From Actinomycetota bacterium (GTDB lineage Bacteria; Actinomycetota; UBA4738), in the NCBI GenBank assembly GCA_005885015.1, contig VAYG01000075.1:1-5965 (forward strand): a stretch of 5,965 bases of DNA, written 5' to 3'. Positions within the stretch are counted from its first letter, which is position 1; each line of letters begins with the position of its first letter. The notes below the pieces were generated by a model. It saw only the letters and a program-made list of their open reading frames with translations. It searched no databases and had not been told where the DNA came from. Below, piece by piece: positions 4,941-5,965 of the stretch. A program made the translations under genes and the position numbers.

Positions 4941-5965
4941 CCCTGCCCGAGCCGGCACTTCAGCCCCAGGAGGTAGTTCCGCTGCTCCGGCCGCTCGATG
5001 CCTTCGGCCAACGGCTGCATCGATAGGCTGGCGGCCAAGCCGACCGCCGCCTTCACCATGCTGGCCGCGTCCGAATCCTCTGGGAGGTTCCGGATGAACC
5101 GCCGGTCGATCTTGAGCACGTCGACGGGGAGGTTGCGCAGCCGGCTGAGCGAGAGGTACCCCGTGCCGAAGTCGTCGATGGCCAGCCGCAGTCCGGCCGC
5201 GCTCATCTGGTCCAGGGCGCGCTGGGCCCGATCCGGGTCACGGGTGATGGTCGACTCCGCGATCTCGACGATCAGGCTGCCCGGGTCCACCCCGGCCGCG
5301 GACACCTTCCCCAAGAGAGTGGGGAGCGCCCCGGGCTGCCAGAGCTGGCGCGCCGAGAGGTTGAAGGAGAGCGCCAGCTTCAGGCCCCGGGCCGACCATT
5401 CCGCTGCCTGTCGGAGCAGCGATGCGATGACCCAGTCGCCGATGTCGGCGATGGCGCCGGTCTCCTCGGCCAGCGGGATGAAGTCGGAGGCTGGGATGAG
5501 CCGTCCATCCGGCTGACGGAGTCGGACGAGCGCCTCGGCCCCCACGACCTTGCCCGTGTCCAGGTCCACGATCGGTTGGTACTGGAGGGCCCAGTCCTGC
5601 CGGTCGACGGCCGCGCGCAGCGTGGTGGCCAGGGAGGCGGTGTCCTCCCCGCCCTCGCCCCCGGACGGGAACAGCAGGGTGCCGCCCGGCGCCCGCTGCT
5701 TGGCCCGATACATGGCCGCGTCGGCCTGCTTGAGGAGGGTCCGGGCATCCTCGGCGGGGTCGGGGAACAGGCTCACCCCGAGGCTCGCGGTGATGAAGAA
5801 CTCGGTCCCGTAGAGCGTGAATGGACGCCTCAGCGTCTCGTGGATCCGGGAGGCCACGCCCGTGGCCGTGTCAACCGGCCCCGGCTGCCCTACCTTCGGG
5901 TGGGGTTCCAGGTCGGCCAACAGGACGAGGAATTCGTCTCCTCCCTGCCTGGCCACGACGTCGGT
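4856..5965 (-). CDS. GGDEF-EAL c-di-GMP signalling protein, 5' end beyond right edge
   Basis: The visible 369 residues start inside a GGDEF (diguanylate cyclase) domain and end with a complete EAL (c-di-GMP phosphodiesterase) domain; any sensor region lies outside. At the edge 'TDVVARQGGDEF' shows an intact GGDEF signature (8-12). The Asp at residue 2 stands where the last residue of the RxxD inhibitory site would be; its Arg is off the window. 'ITASLGVSLFPD' and 'LLKQADAAMYRAKQ' close the domain near residue 92. The EAL domain has every catalytic motif: E144-A-L146, N202 in 'SFNLSARQL', E234 and E237 in 'VEIAEST', D264-D265 in 'DDFGTGYLSL', K285 in 'LKIDRRF', E321 and E324 in 'AEGIE', Q341 in 'GQGYLFGLP'. 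It should hydrolyse c-di-GMP to pGpG; the GGDEF half may also synthesise c-di-GMP or bind GTP as a regulator. Stop is TGA at 4858-4856. It converges on the small membrane-protein gene. Confidence 0.95.
   Translation of the reverse strand, partial: TDVVARQGGDEFLVLLADLEPHPKVGQPGPVDTATGVASRIHETLRRPFTLYGTEFFITASLGVSLFPDPAEDARTLLKQADAAMYRAKQRAPGGTLLFPSGGEGGEDTASLATTLRAAVDRQDWALQYQPIVDLDTGKVVGAEALVRLRQPDGRLIPASDFIPLAEETGAIADIGDWVIASLLRQAAEWSARGLKLALSFNLSARQLWQPGALPTLLGKVSAAGVDPGSLIVEIAESTITRDPDRAQRALDQMSAAGLRLAIDDFGTGYLSLSRLRNLPVDVLKIDRRFIRNLPEDSDAASMVKAAVGLAASLSMQPLAEGIERPEQRNYLLGLKCRLGQGYLFGLPTLPEDLARFAVEEGFAPLPRR

Overview
The window is a piece of a high-GC bacterial chromosome, roughly two-thirds G+C by eye, with tightly packed genes. 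Gene content suggests an uncultured or soil-type actinobacterium: a class A penicillin-binding protein (PBP) with a Ser-Pro-rich, Cys/Lys tail, a DUF421 membrane protein paired with a single-pass beta-rich protein, and a GGDEF-EAL protein. This lineage call is inference; the window holds no ribosomal RNA or marker gene.

Layout. Positions 1-3091 are read on the minus strand. In transcription order they hold a class A PBP (3091 down to 1069) that is split by a reading-frame break near 2215-2250, then a 179-residue membrane-anchored protein (1013-474), then a DUF421/YetF-type protein that runs off the left edge. The last two share one base at their stop/start junction, and only 55 bases separate them from the PBP, so the three may form one cell-envelope operon. 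A 46-base divergent spacer separates the PBP from a plus-strand gene (3138-4178). That gene encodes a PHP-domain phosphoesterase closely resembling the C-terminal exonuclease part of bacterial PolX, with an N-terminal helix-hairpin-helix-like region but no polymerase domain. The 96-base spacer after it carries a sequence resembling a sigma-28 (FliA/WhiG-type) promoter and a good ribosome binding site. These precede a small single-pass membrane protein (start 4275) whose 3' reading frame is doubtful. From the right edge, on the minus strand, comes a GGDEF-EAL cyclic-di-GMP signalling protein (5965 down to 4856, 5' end missing), which converges on the small gene.

How they fit together. The left half concerns the cell envelope and peptidoglycan. 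The right half pairs c-di-GMP turnover with a possibly sigma-28-controlled surface protein, which hints at a motility or surface-lifestyle link but does not prove one. I see no CRISPR array, tRNA, rRNA, transposon, toxin-antitoxin or recognisable defence system. The most noteworthy points are the sigma-28-like promoter, the frame break in the PBP, and the polymerase-less PolX-like protein.
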